Below are positions 17,262-26,118 of a stretch of 64,000 nucleotides of DNA, one piece after another (the first letter of the stretch is position 1; each line of letters begins with the position of its first letter). Source of the stretch: Bradyrhizobium sp. Y36. GTDB lineage: Bacteria > Pseudomonadota > Alphaproteobacteria > Rhizobiales > Xanthobacteraceae. The stretch spans positions 38,356 through 102,355 of the forward strand of contig NZ_NWTI01000026.1 in assembly GCF_002531575.1 (NCBI RefSeq). Reading direction: 5' to 3'. The notes under the pieces are model-generated. The model had not been told where the DNA came from and did no database searches. It saw only the letters and a list, made by a program, of their open reading frames with translations. Position numbers and translations under genes: made by a program.

Positions 17262-17681
17262 TTACCCCTCCGGCCAATATTCAGCAGAGAAGCGCTGGGC
17301 GCTTAACTGCCCTTTTCAGCCAAAGCTTGTCGCTCGGCAACAAGACGCTGGCGCAGTGCGCAGTCGTCAAAGCGGGGACGTGGGCGATCTGTGACCGGAT
17401 TGTGGTCTCTGGGGCGCTCGGCTCGGAAATGGGGCGGATATCCGGGATTTCGTCGTCGCGGCGGCGGACATTCTGCCGCAGCGATGGACCACCAGCTTCA
17501 GGCCAGTCTTGGCCACAAGCCGCCCTTTCGCCCGCGCGGGCCGTCGTATATGAGAGATTTGCCGCCGGAAGAGGCCGTAGAGCGTTGGATTCGGAACAGA
17601 TGGCGGCTGCGATTTCTTAATCCAAAGACTGCAATCTGACCGATGATCGACGTAAGCACGGACTGACAACCGGGGTAAGGC
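17262..17681. other. Spacer before the L,D-transpeptidase gene
   Basis: About 420 bases. One 82-codon plus-strand frame (17391-17639) ends in a plausible-looking stretch, DLPPEEAVERWIRNRWRLRF, but has no good ribosome-binding site and no family I recognise, so it is not called. The promoter for the L,D-transpeptidase gene should lie near 17600-17670. Confidence 0.35.
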
Positions 17682-19238
17682 ATGAAAGACCGACTGACAA
17701 CGGCGCAATTCACCGGTGCGATGCGGCGTTGGGGCCCTCCCGGACTTGTGACGTTGGCGGCGATGGCGGTCCTGGCGGCGGTCGCGCCGGCGAGCGCGGC
17801 CAAGCAGGCGCGCCAGCCGGCCGAGGCGGTGGCCCCGCGCCCGGCCGGCGAGCCGATCATGGCGATCGTGTCGATCAAGAGCCAGCAGGTCACGTTCTAC
17901 GATTCCGAGGGCTGGATCCTGCGCGCGCCGGTGTCGACCGGCACCACGGGACGCGAGACGCCGGCCGGCGTCTTCGCCATCGTCGAGAAGGACAAGGACC
18001 ACCGCTCGACCATGTATGACGATGCCTGGATGCCGAACATGCAGCGCATCACCTGGAACGGCATCGCGCTGCATGGCGGACCGCTGCCGGGCTACGCCGC
18101 CTCGCACGGCTGCGTGCGCATGCCGTTCGGCTTTGCCGAGGGCCTGTTCGACAAGACCTATATCGGGATGCGGGTGATCATCTCGCCCCACGATACGGTC
18201 CCGACGGAATTCTCCCACCCCTCGCTGTTCGTGCCGAAGCCGGAAGCCATCGCCGCCGTGCCCGGCCGGGCGTCCAAGCTCTCCGCCGAGGCCGAGGAGG
18301 CGACACGAGCTGCCGACGAGGCCAAGAAGGCTGCTTCCGCTGCTGCAAAGGAAGCCTCCTCGCTGCCTGCTGCGCTGCGCAAGCTGGAACAGCAGAAGGC
18401 CCGCGCCGACGCCGAGCTCGCCTTCGCCGACAAGACGCTCGCCAACGCCAAGACCGATCAGGCCCGCGCCAAGGCCGAGGAATTGAAGCAGAAGGCGGCG
18501 ACCAAGGCCGCCGACGCGGCGACGCAGCTCGACGCCGCCAAGGCCGCGGCGCAGCCGAAGCGCGATGCGGTGGCAGCGACCAAGGACGCCGCGAAAGCCG
18601 CTGCGACCAGGAAGACCGAGGCCGTCCAGGCGGCGACCGATGCAAAGCTCGCGGGCGAGCCGGTCTCTGTCTACATCAGCCGCTCGACGCAAAAGCTCTA
18701 TGTGCGGCGAAACACGCATAAGCCGGCGCCCGATGGCGGCGGCGAGGTGTTCGACACCAGCATCGAGGTGCCCGTCACGATCCGCAATCCCGAACGGCCC
18801 CTCGGCACGCATATCTTCACGGCGATGGCGAAGTCCGACACGGGCCTGCGCTGGAGCGTGGTGACGATCGAAAACGGCGACGAGGCCCGCAACGCGCTCG
18901 ACCGCATCACCATCCCGCAGGACGTGTGGGACCGCATCGGCCCGACCGCCTTGCCGCGCTCCTCGATCATCATCTCGGACGAACCGCTGAGCGCCGAGAC
19001 CAATTACCGGACCGAGTTCGTCGCGGTGCTGAGCGACCAGCCGCAAGGCGGCTTCATCACCCGCAAGCCGACCGCGCCGGCCATGATCGCCAGCGATGAC
19101 GGCTGGGACAATGGCGGCAACGGCTTCGGCTTCTTCTACCAGCGTGATCCCTACGTCCAGCCGGCCAATCCGCGCCGGCAGCGTGGCCAGTACCAGTATT
19201 ATCAATCGACGCAGCCGATGCAGCGGAGCTGGTGGTAA
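17682..19238 (+). CDS. L,D-transpeptidase with central coiled coil and possible degenerate second YkuD-like domain
   Basis: A signal peptide (LVTLAAMAVLAAVAPASAA) is followed by a YkuD domain at about residues 58-172 with the catalytic motif HGGPLPGYAASHGCVR (His131, Cys144). Such enzymes cross-link peptidoglycan stems 3-3 or attach proteins to them in the periplasm. Residues 195-325 form an Ala/Lys/Glu-rich coiled coil. Residues about 330-460 (PVSVYISRSTQKLYVRRN ... PLGTHIFTAM ... RSSIIISDEPLSAETNY) look like a second YkuD-type fold without the His/Cys motif. The tail is rich in Gln and Tyr. The gene is monocistronic in appearance. Confidence 0.88.
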   Translation: MKDRLTTAQFTGAMRRWGPPGLVTLAAMAVLAAVAPASAAKQARQPAEAVAPRPAGEPIMAIVSIKSQQVTFYDSEGWILRAPVSTGTTGRETPAGVFAIVEKDKDHRSTMYDDAWMPNMQRITWNGIALHGGPLPGYAASHGCVRMPFGFAEGLFDKTYIGMRVIISPHDTVPTEFSHPSLFVPKPEAIAAVPGRASKLSAEAEEATRAADEAKKAASAAAKEASSLPAALRKLEQQKARADAELAFADKTLANAKTDQARAKAEELKQKAATKAADAATQLDAAKAAAQPKRDAVAATKDAAKAAATRKTEAVQAATDAKLAGEPVSVYISRSTQKLYVRRNTHKPAPDGGGEVFDTSIEVPVTIRNPERPLGTHIFTAMAKSDTGLRWSVVTIENGDEARNALDRITIPQDVWDRIGPTALPRSSIIISDEPLSAETNYRTEFVAVLSDQPQGGFITRKPTAPAMIASDDGWDNGGNGFGFFYQRDPYVQPANPRRQRGQYQYYQSTQPMQRSWW

Positions 19239-19271
19239 CTGCTCGCCCGCTGCGGCGGACCGCGGTCGTCT

Positions 19272-20084
19272 CTACGCGCGCGCTTCGATCACGATCGCCT
19301 GGATCTTGCCGTCGACCGCTCCGGATCCATGCTGGCTTCGGAGCGCTTCGGCAACGAGGTCGGTCGCGGCCTGAAGCTTGCTGGCATCTCTTGCCTCGAT
19401 TTCGCTGCGCAGCGGCGTGCCCTGGCACAGGGCGAGCGCGACATATTCGGGCGAGGGCGCGCGGCTCGTCTCGGATCGCGTCTCGATCGAGATGTCGCGG
19501 AAGCCTGCGCGTTCGAGGTCGGTTCGGATGACGGCTTTGTCGTAATAGCCGTGCGGCGTGCGGACCATAAAACGCGGCGGATCATCGGGAAACATCTGGC
19601 CGAGTGCAATTGTCGCCTCGTGGGTGACCACATTGTCCTCGATGCGGTCCCAGACGTTGAACACGAACGTGCCGCCGGGCTTCAGGACGCGCTTGATCTC
19701 TCCGTAAGCCTTGACGCGGTCGGGAAAGAACATCGCGCCGAACTGGCAGCAGACCACGTCGAACTCGGTGTCGCCGAACGGCAGGGCCATGGCGTCCGCC
19801 TGCCGCCAGGTGATGCGATCGTCGTTTGCCTGGCGCTGCGCGGCAACGGCGAGCATGGGCTCGTTGAGATCGCTCGCGACATAACGAACGCCGTCGGGCA
19901 ACGCCGCCGCCACCGCGCGCGTCACGGCGCCCGTGCCAGCGGCGATCTCCAGCAGCACGGCGGGAGAGCGGGCCGCGACGCGTTTCGCGATATCCTCCGC
20001 ATAGACGGAGAAGATCATCGGCACGAGATACTCGTCGTAGATTTTCGGAATCGAGCCGGCGAAAACCTTGTCAGTGTTGGACAT
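19272..20084 (-). CDS. Class I SAM-dependent methyltransferase (UbiE/Methyltransf_11-like)
   Basis: The Rossmann SAM site is clear: LLEIAAGTGAVTRAVA (motif I), VRYVASDLNEPML (motif II acidic Asp), ADAMALPFGDTEFDVVCCQFGAMFF and IKRVLKPGGTFVFNVWD. The N-terminus FAGSIPKIYDEYLVPMIFSVYAEDIA is the usual lid of the small-molecule class. The 270-residue length is normal. The substrate is unknown. It is convergent with the L,D-transpeptidase and lies just downstream of the caspase gene on the same strand (53 bases), so read-through from that operon is possible. Confidence 0.88.
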   Translation of the reverse strand: MSNTDKVFAGSIPKIYDEYLVPMIFSVYAEDIAKRVAARSPAVLLEIAAGTGAVTRAVAAALPDGVRYVASDLNEPMLAVAAQRQANDDRITWRQADAMALPFGDTEFDVVCCQFGAMFFPDRVKAYGEIKRVLKPGGTFVFNVWDRIEDNVVTHEATIALGQMFPDDPPRFMVRTPHGYYDKAVIRTDLERAGFRDISIETRSETSRAPSPEYVALALCQGTPLRSEIEARDASKLQAATDLVAEALRSQHGSGAVDGKIQAIVIEARA

Positions 20085-20137
20085 GTTTGCCTCGCTGAAG
20101 GTTCGGACACGGGACCTATGTTAGCACGGCTCGCCGC

Positions 20138-22447
20138 CTACCGCGCCAGCAGCGACGTGAATCCCGCCGGTTCCTGCATCGCCTTGCGCGCTTCCAGCGA
20201 CATCGGCTCGAAACGGCTGCCGCTGGAGATGCTGAGCCGGCTTTCGATGCCGTTCGAGCCGGTGTAGCAGCCCTCCGGCGTATAGCTGACATAGCCGTCG
20301 TCGCCGAAGCCGATCGCGGTGAGAAGCACGCGCCGCTCGGCGATGTCCCACACCTTGATGGTCTTGTCCTCGCTCGCCGAGATCAGCCGCGTGCCGCCCG
20401 GAAAGAACGCGACCGCCTCGACGTCCTCCTGGTGACCCGCGAAGCTGGCGAGCAATCGGCCGCTGTCGGCGTCCCACAGATTCACCGACTTGTCGCGCCC
20501 GCCGCCGCCGGTCACGATGCGCTTGCTGTCTGTGGACCAGCTCGCCGACACCACGTAATCCCGATGGCCGGCGAGGAGCCGCGATGCGCCGCTCCTGACG
20601 TCCCACACTTTTGCCGAGCCGAGCTCCGCATCCGAGCCGGCGGTGACCACGCGCAGGCCGTCGGGCGAATAGGCCACGCGCAGCGCCTTGCGGCCATAGG
20701 CGTCCTTTGCGTCGATGGCACCGCTGGTGCGATAGAACCTGATCTTGCCGTCATAGCCGGCCGAGACGAACTCACCCGAGCCGGACGGCGCGTAGCTCAA
20801 GGAGCGCACTGCGGCGCGCGCCGCATCGCCGCTCTGGTGATCGAGCTTGCTCTTGGCGAGCTCGCGGGTCACGAGGTTCCAGATCCGCACGACGCCGTCC
20901 TCGCCGGCCGAGGCCAGGTATTTGAGCGACGGCTCCGGCGCGAAGGCGACGGCGAACTGCTTCGCGCCGGCGTCGAAGCTCACACTGCGACCGTCGCTTC
21001 CGAGGTCCCATACCCTCACCTTGCCGTCCCATCCGGCGGAGGCAAGCTGTTTGCCGTCGGTCCAGTAGTCGAGCGCGTAGACCGCCCCGGTGTGTCCCCG
21101 CAGCACCCGCGTCAGCCGAAATGAGGCGGCGTCCCAGAGCCGGATCACGCCGTCGTCGCCCGCGGTGGCGACCTCCCGGCCATTGGGCGATACGGCGATC
21201 GTGCGCACGCTCGCCCCCTCGACATTCGGCTTGATCGAGACCGGAATGAACGGGCCGCCGACGGCATCGTTGCCGCGGCGCGCGGTTCGCGTGGTGCAAG
21301 TCGATGCCGGCCCGGCGGCAACGCTCTTCGTCTCGCCTGCCGCGGCGCCGGTGAGCGCGAGCGGGACCACGGCGGCCGGAGCAGCCGCCATTTTGGGTGC
21401 AGCCATGGGTTTTGCGGCGTCTGGCTGCGGCGGCAGGACAGGTGAGGTCTGCACCTTCTTCGGCTCGTTCTCCACCGTGGCCGGAGGCGTGCGGGGCGTT
21501 GCCGCGGCGAGCTTGTTGCGCTGAACCTTGGCCAGATCCGTGTAGAACCCGCTCGGATGCGCTGCGGTGTAGAGATCCCAGGCCTCCACGGTCCCGACGC
21601 GCTCGGCAAACTCATAGTCGCGCGATGCGCTCGCATCGCCGGAGCCCACGGGCGCGGCCGGCGCGGAAGCAAGCGCAGCCGCAGGCGCCAGTACGACGTC
21701 GTCGCCGCCGAGCGAGCCGTAGATGAACGGCTCCTGCCTGTTGGTGGTGGCCTGCAGCACCTCGTCGCGGACGTAGCCGAACGCCTTGCGCAGATCGAGG
21801 CCGGGCGTTGCGAGGTGATGCGCCAGCGCGGTGGCGAAGGGGCTGTTCTTGCCGTCGCCGTCGAGCGCCGTCAGCCCGGCCTTGGCGGCAAAGGCCACCA
21901 GCGTGTTCGGGCTCGACGGTTCGACCTTGGCAAGGCCGCGCGCGACCGCCCGCGACGCCATCGTGCGCTTCATGTTCTTTGCGAACGGATTGTCGCGGCA
22001 GGCATCGAGAATGACGAGGCGCAGCCGCTTCGCCGGCTCGATGGCGACCAGCACGCGGTCGAGCCCGATGGTCTCGTCATAGACATCGGTGTCGTTCTCG
22101 AGCTGGGCATCGACGGGAACGAGATAGTTGTTGCCGTCGATCTCGATGCCATGGCCGGCATAGTAGATCACGGCGATGTCGGCGCCACGCGCCTTGGCGC
22201 CGAAGTCGCGCAAGGTTCGGCGCATGTCCTGTGCGGAAAGATCGTTGCGTGCTTCGACGACGGTGAAGCCGGCCTTCTTGAAGGTCTCGACCAAGAGGCC
22301 GGCATCGTTGGTGGCATTGGCGAGCTTGGGCGCACGTTGATAGGCCGAATTTCCCATCACCAGCGCCATGCGCTGGTCGGCGAATGCTGCGGCCGGCTCC
22401 AGGACAAGCACCAACGTGCCGAGAACAAAAAGAAAAAGAAACTTCAT
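20138..22447 (-). CDS. Secreted caspase-like (peptidase C14) protein with C-terminal WD40 propeller
   Basis: The 769-residue protein begins with a signal peptide (MKFLFLFVLGTLVLVLEPAA, cut near AFA). Residues 24-255 are a p20-type caspase domain: RMALVMGNSAYQRAPKLANA, IAVIYYAGHGIEI with catalytic His99, and LVILDACRDNPF with catalytic Cys150. A Pro/Ala linker and an EAWDLYTAAHPSGFY segment follow. From about 410 to 735 there are roughly seven WD40 blades (for example VSPNGREVATAGDDGVIRLWD, FFPGGTRLISASEDKTIKVWD). The start has GGGGG upstream. It lies 67 bases downstream of the patatin/GH19 gene, same strand. The architecture predicts a sensor-propeller controlling a Cys protease in the periplasm; its target is unknown. 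Confidence 0.9.
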   Translation of the reverse strand: MKFLFLFVLGTLVLVLEPAAAFADQRMALVMGNSAYQRAPKLANATNDAGLLVETFKKAGFTVVEARNDLSAQDMRRTLRDFGAKARGADIAVIYYAGHGIEIDGNNYLVPVDAQLENDTDVYDETIGLDRVLVAIEPAKRLRLVILDACRDNPFAKNMKRTMASRAVARGLAKVEPSSPNTLVAFAAKAGLTALDGDGKNSPFATALAHHLATPGLDLRKAFGYVRDEVLQATTNRQEPFIYGSLGGDDVVLAPAAALASAPAAPVGSGDASASRDYEFAERVGTVEAWDLYTAAHPSGFYTDLAKVQRNKLAAATPRTPPATVENEPKKVQTSPVLPPQPDAAKPMAAPKMAAAPAAVVPLALTGAAAGETKSVAAGPASTCTTRTARRGNDAVGGPFIPVSIKPNVEGASVRTIAVSPNGREVATAGDDGVIRLWDAASFRLTRVLRGHTGAVYALDYWTDGKQLASAGWDGKVRVWDLGSDGRSVSFDAGAKQFAVAFAPEPSLKYLASAGEDGVVRIWNLVTRELAKSKLDHQSGDAARAAVRSLSYAPSGSGEFVSAGYDGKIRFYRTSGAIDAKDAYGRKALRVAYSPDGLRVVTAGSDAELGSAKVWDVRSGASRLLAGHRDYVVSASWSTDSKRIVTGGGGRDKSVNLWDADSGRLLASFAGHQEDVEAVAFFPGGTRLISASEDKTIKVWDIAERRVLLTAIGFGDDGYVSYTPEGCYTGSNGIESRLSISSGSRFEPMSLEARKAMQEPAGFTSLLAR

Positions 22448-22514
22448 CACGGCCCCCAAAAGCCGGGATCTATAATGGCTGCGAGAATAGCCGACCCTCG
22501 CCGCAAAACAAACT

Positions 22515-25397
22515 CTATTTGGCCCTGTCCTGCGTCTGCGGCGGTTGCGCCGCTCTGAGGCAGGCCAGCAATCGCTTGCCGGTCCGGAGGATGGGGCCCG
22601 ATTGCTGGCGCAGCCGTTGTTCGGACAGACGTCCTGCGACCACCGTGCGTGCGCCTTCCCAGTCTTCCTGCGTGTCGTTGAAGTAAGGCGCCAGCTTGTT
22701 GCGGCCGTTGCCGAAAAAGAATGCGAAGGTCGCGCGGGAATCGATGCTGGCGTTGAACAGCAGATCTGGCTCGTCGGCGAGCGGTTCGCCAATCAGCGCT
22801 CCAATGTCCTGGTATCGGTCGTGGCCGGTCAGCTGAACGAAGCCACGGCCATGATACAACGAGCTTGCGGCCGTCCTGTAGCCGGGGTTTTCGGACAGCA
22901 CCCTGAAATCCCAGGTCTCATAGGCCGCGGTCGCCAGCACATAGGCGAGGTGTCGAAGATCGGTGATCTCCGGATGGCGATCCCACTCTTTCACCAGCGC
23001 TTGCAGCGAGCGGATCTGGAACAGCTTGATCGGGAGCGCGGACCCGTCGGCATAGCAGCGGCTGATCGCGCGTATGTCGAGACGTGATGGAGCGTCCTGG
23101 CGGGCATCTCCGAGCTCGCGGTAATGGTTCGCGATCGCGATCTCGTGCGCGGCCCGGTCGACCGTTTCATTCAGTTCGTGCGCGAGCAGCACCTGGATGC
23201 AATCGGCCATCGCGCCGCTGGGATCATCCTGCGTGAAATCGCGACTCGCTTCACAGTCCCAGAAGCGCCCGCTTTGCTTGTCGATGATCTGGCGGGTCTT
23301 GTCCGACATGGTCCAGCCGAGCGGCAGCGGATAATAGGGGTTCGTCAGCGTGGCGAGGCGGAGGTCCCTGACGGTGCTGATCTCCTGCGTGCCGTGGACC
23401 TCGCTGTCGAAGGCTCGTGTCGGCATCGCGCGCGCGGCGCGGTTGATCGCGATGTAGCCACGGGAATCGCGGGTGTTCAGCAGGGCGTTGATCGGTTCGA
23501 GGATCTCCCCGAACCCGAACGAGCTCCGCTCGGGATAGCTGCCGCCGCCGAGCACGATCAACTTGATCGAGACACGCGCCTGCCGTTTCGTCTCGGTGTC
23601 CTGGGCCGCGTCGATGGATTTGTTGATCTCGGCAACGGTTCCTCGCAGCGAGTCGATCAGGTCCATCGCGGTGTCGACGCCCGAGTTCTCGAAGTAGCCG
23701 CCGTCGACGAGCCGCATCTTGTTCGCGCGCGGCGACAGAGGGTCCCTGGCAAGAACAGTCGCGGCCGGCGAGACCCACGGAAACCGCGCACTGACGAAGG
23801 CGGCGGTGCTCAGGCGGACATTGATGGGGGTTGAGGCGGCTTGCCCGTCGCTCGAGGGTTTGAGCGATTGAAAGAACGAGAGGGAATCGACGTTGTCTCC
23901 GCCAGTATCCGTGCCGAACGTGAACGGGGAGAACACCACCCGCCGGCCGCTTGCCGCATCGGTTGCGTTGAGGAGCAGCGCCGGTCTGCTGCCGTTCGCC
24001 TGCCAGTGCGCCATGAACGGCTGCTCCAGCGGTCCAGGCGTCGTGCCGGATCGCGCCGCGCTTTCGAGCGAGAATTCCAGTGCGCGAGCGCGGTCGAGCG
24101 GTCCTATGGGGCGGAAGATGAAGCGCTGAAGGAAGTCGCCGAACAGCGTCGACGCCACGAGTGGCGACAGCAGATCGGCGGACAGGACGTTCCGAACGTG
24201 CTGCTCGTTGGGTCCGGGCTCCTCGATCCCTGCGTCCAGAGCGGACTTCTGATCGAGATAGGCGGCAATTTTCGGGCATGCCGTCGTGCCGGCCTCTTTC
24301 TGTGGGACAGTGGCCAGCGCCGACGAGAACACCGACGCGCCGATGCTGCCGCCGGAGACGCCGCTGATGGCGAAGAGGTGATGGCGAAAGGCCGGGCAGA
24401 GGTCCTGCAGGCGGGCCAGGAAGATCGCGCTTTGATAGGCGGCATAGATGCCGCCGCCGCGGGCCGCCACGACGTAGACGGGATAATCCTTGCTGAACTG
24501 ATCGCGGTCGGGACGGAGCGAGAGCCACCTCGTGAATTCGGCTGTCGCGGAATCCAGCCCGGATGCCGGCGGCGGCCCGTCCAGCATCCGGATGCCGTGA
24601 TTGTCGTTGCAGTCGATCCAGGACAGCACGATGGCGAGGCCGATCAGCAGCGGCATCCAGGGCAGGCGCGAACGAACGGTCAGCAGGCTTGCATAAGTGC
24701 AGAACGCGGTGACGCAGACCGCGAAGAGAGCGAGGATGACGAAGGGCCCGAGATGCCCGGCGAGGCTCGCCGGACCGGCAGCGAAGATCACGGTGGCTGC
24801 AGTGATCAGCCCGATCGTGACGAGCAGAAATCGCCGGCCGCGAAAGCGTCGAACGTAGGAGGGGTTCTTCGCGTATTGCCTGGCCGCGGAGGACCAGCAC
24901 CAGGCAGCAAGAACGGTGAGAATGAGGACCGCAAAGCCGCTCCAGCGCAGCCGCTGCCCCACCGAGATCGCGAGCAAGGCGTCAAACTTGTCGAACGCGC
25001 TTCCCGGCGCATCGTAGATCTCGCTCAGCTTGGCGTCGGCTTCGCCGAGCCGCAACGGAATTGCGCTGAAATGTCCGGCCACACTCGCGATCAGCGGGAG
25101 CACTCCCAGCACGATCGGCGCGAATCTGGCGGTCCGGTCGAACGCTCTCGTCGGTTCGGCGGCGAGCCGAGCCCGGGTCTCCAGAGCCACCATGGCGGAC
25201 CCGAACCATGTCAGGCTGCCGATGAAAAGGAGCGTCAGCCACAACAGAACGAGGTTCGGAATGCTGAAATCGGCGTAGCCGATGCGATAGAGCTCGACCA
25301 CCTGCGCAGGCAAGGACAGGATTGCGCAGAAGACCAGGCTGAGGGCGACGAACCACTTCAGACTGCGAAGCAGCTCAAAGACCTGGTCTCGGCTCAT
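22515..25397 (-). CDS. Seven-helix membrane protein with patatin-like lipase domain and C-terminal GH19/lysozyme-like domain
   Basis: The 960-residue protein has about seven membrane helices in residues 14-262. A patatin-type lipase fold follows, with oxyanion loop ARGGGIYAAY (312-321), nucleophile motif GVSGGS (Ser348) and catalytic Asp motif VDGGYFENSG (Asp565). Residues about 800-950 resemble GH19 chitinase/endolysin domains: LATAAYETW (Glu827), LSENPGYRT (Glu836) and YHGRGFVQLTGHDRYQDIG. Basic loops at 75-92 and 171-190 indicate N-in, C-out topology, placing both enzymatic domains in the periplasm. An AGGGAC sequence precedes the ATG at 25397. It is first in an operon with the caspase-WD40 gene. 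Confidence 0.85.
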   Translation of the reverse strand: MSRDQVFELLRSLKWFVALSLVFCAILSLPAQVVELYRIGYADFSIPNLVLLWLTLLFIGSLTWFGSAMVALETRARLAAEPTRAFDRTARFAPIVLGVLPLIASVAGHFSAIPLRLGEADAKLSEIYDAPGSAFDKFDALLAISVGQRLRWSGFAVLILTVLAAWCWSSAARQYAKNPSYVRRFRGRRFLLVTIGLITAATVIFAAGPASLAGHLGPFVILALFAVCVTAFCTYASLLTVRSRLPWMPLLIGLAIVLSWIDCNDNHGIRMLDGPPPASGLDSATAEFTRWLSLRPDRDQFSKDYPVYVVAARGGGIYAAYQSAIFLARLQDLCPAFRHHLFAISGVSGGSIGASVFSSALATVPQKEAGTTACPKIAAYLDQKSALDAGIEEPGPNEQHVRNVLSADLLSPLVASTLFGDFLQRFIFRPIGPLDRARALEFSLESAARSGTTPGPLEQPFMAHWQANGSRPALLLNATDAASGRRVVFSPFTFGTDTGGDNVDSLSFFQSLKPSSDGQAASTPINVRLSTAAFVSARFPWVSPAATVLARDPLSPRANKMRLVDGGYFENSGVDTAMDLIDSLRGTVAEINKSIDAAQDTETKRQARVSIKLIVLGGGSYPERSSFGFGEILEPINALLNTRDSRGYIAINRAARAMPTRAFDSEVHGTQEISTVRDLRLATLTNPYYPLPLGWTMSDKTRQIIDKQSGRFWDCEASRDFTQDDPSGAMADCIQVLLAHELNETVDRAAHEIAIANHYRELGDARQDAPSRLDIRAISRCYADGSALPIKLFQIRSLQALVKEWDRHPEITDLRHLAYVLATAAYETWDFRVLSENPGYRTAASSLYHGRGFVQLTGHDRYQDIGALIGEPLADEPDLLFNASIDSRATFAFFFGNGRNKLAPYFNDTQEDWEGARTVVAGRLSEQRLRQQSGPILRTGKRLLACLRAAQPPQTQDRAK

Positions 25398-25553
25398 CTG
25401 TCTGTCCCTGACGGTCCCGGGCCGGCCCTCTTCCGGACAGCACACGGAGGTGTTGGTCGGTGCAGACTATCACACAAGGTGCGAGCCCGGCGCGGTCGCC
25501 GCCAACGCCGTGAAGCCGGCTCGACCCGGACCGATGAATGCGCCGCGCCGACG

Positions 25554-26093
25554 CTATGATGTCGCGCCGCCGACCTCGCGGATCGGCCGCGTGCCGTCCC
25601 ACCTCAACGCCGCCTGGCGGACCCGCTCGAAGAACGGTCCCTTGGTGCCGCTGATGTCGGAGATCTCGATTACCGTGCCCGGATGGGCCTGCGTGTCGAA
25701 ATAGGCAAAGCGCCCCTTGTCGCCGCCGATCTGACCCTCATGCCCGATCCTGTAGCCGAGCCCGAGCGCCTTGTCGTAGAGCGCCTGGTAGTCATGGCTC
25801 CAATAGGACATGTGCTGCAGTCCTTCGTGGCCGGCGTCGAGGAACTCCTTGTACAGCGAAGGCGCGTCGTTGCGCTGCTGGATCAATTCGATCTGGAGAT
25901 CGCCGGAATTGGCGAGCGCAATGCTCATCTCGACGGATGAGTCCTGGCCGCGATGGCGAAACCAGTCGGTCTTGACGCGGTCCATGTAGTACCAGGGACC
26001 GACACCCATCACCTCGATCCAGTGCTTCATCGCGGCCTGGATGTCCCGCACCACATATCCGTTCTGGCGCACCGCGCCGAAGATGCGGCTCAT
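25554..26093 (-). CDS. VOC-family (glyoxalase/methylmalonyl-CoA epimerase-like) protein
   Basis: A 179-residue protein with the beta-alpha-beta-beta-beta repeats of the vicinal oxygen chelate fold: GYVVRDIQAAMKHWIEVMGVGPWYY (first module), IELIQQRNDAPSLYKEFLD and LQHMSYWSHDYQAL (second module), and GTVIEISDIS near the end. Candidate metal ligands are the Glu in QIELIQ, the His in GLQHMSYW and the Glu in VIEIS. It ends 25 bases before the Bug receptor start region and is on the same strand, downstream of it, so probably one transcript. Confidence 0.85.
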   Translation of the reverse strand: MSRIFGAVRQNGYVVRDIQAAMKHWIEVMGVGPWYYMDRVKTDWFRHRGQDSSVEMSIALANSGDLQIELIQQRNDAPSLYKEFLDAGHEGLQHMSYWSHDYQALYDKALGLGYRIGHEGQIGGDKGRFAYFDTQAHPGTVIEISDISGTKGPFFERVRQAALRWDGTRPIREVGGATS

Positions 26094-26118
26094 GCCTGCG
26101 CTCCTGTTCTCAATCCAG

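Noticed and set aside
17391..17639. 82-codon plus-strand frame before the L,D-transpeptidase
   Set aside because: Ends in a plausible helical stretch but lacks a ribosome-binding site and any recognisable family; left as unassigned spacer.
17367..19205. 612-codon minus-strand frame
   Set aside because: Antisense to the L,D-transpeptidase, whose signal peptide, YkuD motif and coiled coil are unambiguous.
22448..22792. 115-residue N-terminal extension of the caspase gene
   Set aside because: Ser/Thr/Arg-rich and overlaps the coding end of the upstream gene; the signal peptide start at 22447 with GGGGG upstream is far better.
20138..25397. Assigning the caspase/patatin operon to a named immune system such as CBASS or a gasdermin locus
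   Set aside because: No cyclic-nucleotide synthase of the CD-NTase type, no gasdermin-like protein and no STAND/NACHT ATPase are adjacent; the proteins appear periplasmic.
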